A DNA stretch of 31,004 bases. Origin: Pelomyxa schiedti. Taxonomy: Eukaryota; Evosea; Pelobiontida; Pelomyxidae. Position numbers and translations under genes: made by a program. The stretch's first letter is position 1; every line of letters begins with the position of its first letter. The notes beneath the pieces were generated by a model. That model worked only from the letters and a program-made list of their open reading frames with translations, did not search any database and was not told where the DNA came from. Positions 30,884-31,004 of this stretch are shown one piece after another. Location of the stretch: positions 1 to 31,004 of the forward strand of contig JAHLWZ010000297.1 in the NCBI GenBank assembly GCA_020536535.1, written 5' to 3'.

Positions 30884-31004
30884 ACAAGCACCGGTGCTTG
30901 TTTTCTGTGGAGCTGGCATGATGGGTAGGGTTCGACCATGATGTGTTGATTTGGAAAGAGGGTGATATTGCCAAAAAAATTTGGAACTTGGTGGACTGGA
31001 ACCT
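30884..31004. repeat. Direct repeat, copy 2 (cut by the window edge)
   Basis: Identical by eye to 30556-30676 and running to the last base of the window, so the true unit may be longer. Only 9-bp arms of the palindrome remain at its start (ACAAGCACC/GGTGCTTGT). Confidence 0.88.

Noticed and set aside
30467-30974. Several overlapping minus-strand open frames at the right end
   Set aside because: They lie in the duplicated repeat, share the same repeated peptide and have no domain or splice support.

Overview
This is compact eukaryotic nuclear DNA from an intron-rich protist. I infer about 100 spliceosomal introns, nearly all GT-AG, mostly 38-60 nt, often with a CTAAC-like stretch before the acceptor. 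Every gene model was built by hand. A junction was accepted only when donor, acceptor, reading phase and, where available, family alignment agreed. The best guess at lineage is an amoebozoan, perhaps a low-oxygen archamoeba. This rests on a receptor kinase with an intracellular LDFxLGTH/NTSK-type beta domain, as in amoebic kinases, and on a flavodoxin plus double [4Fe-4S] ferredoxin protein. The lineage is an inference.

Layout. Positions 1-149 hold the possible end of an upstream gene. Positions 407-5494 (+) encode a ~1634-residue helical protein with low-complexity ends that I do not recognise. Positions 5574-7002 (-) encode an aquaporin, divergent from a longin-domain, VAMP7-like protein at 7279-8382 (+). 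Positions 8614-9334 (-) encode a small membrane protein of unknown family. Positions 9730-10754 (+) encode a Rab7-type GTPase. Next come an unknown two-TM ectodomain protein (10890-12248, +) and two tandem paralogues of a small membrane protein (12367-13099 and 13348-14084, +).

A run of minus-strand genes follows: RanBP1 (14232-15162), a tail-anchored flavodoxin/ferredoxin (15301-16826), an asteroid/XPG-type nuclease (16953-20125), a CorA-type channel with an extra N-terminal membrane region (20260-22621), and a membrane-anchored alpha-carbonic anhydrase homologue (22816-24223). The window closes with a 30-exon receptor protein kinase (24741-30340, +) and a repeated, palindrome-bearing sequence (30547-31004).

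Genes lie mostly 80-250 bp apart. There is no operon or defence-island logic; they are independent housekeeping, trafficking, transport and signalling genes. The Rab7-like and VAMP7-like proteins would both be expected on the late endosome/lysosome, although the longin protein lacks the R-SNARE arginine. The most unusual things seen are a 7-nt exon that carries the first aquaporin NPA box, a kinase domain cut into exons as small as 11 nt beside giant ectodomain exons, a CorA domain with GMS in place of GMN fused behind about three extra TM helices, and a carbonic anhydrase homologue with one zinc histidine changed to asparagine.
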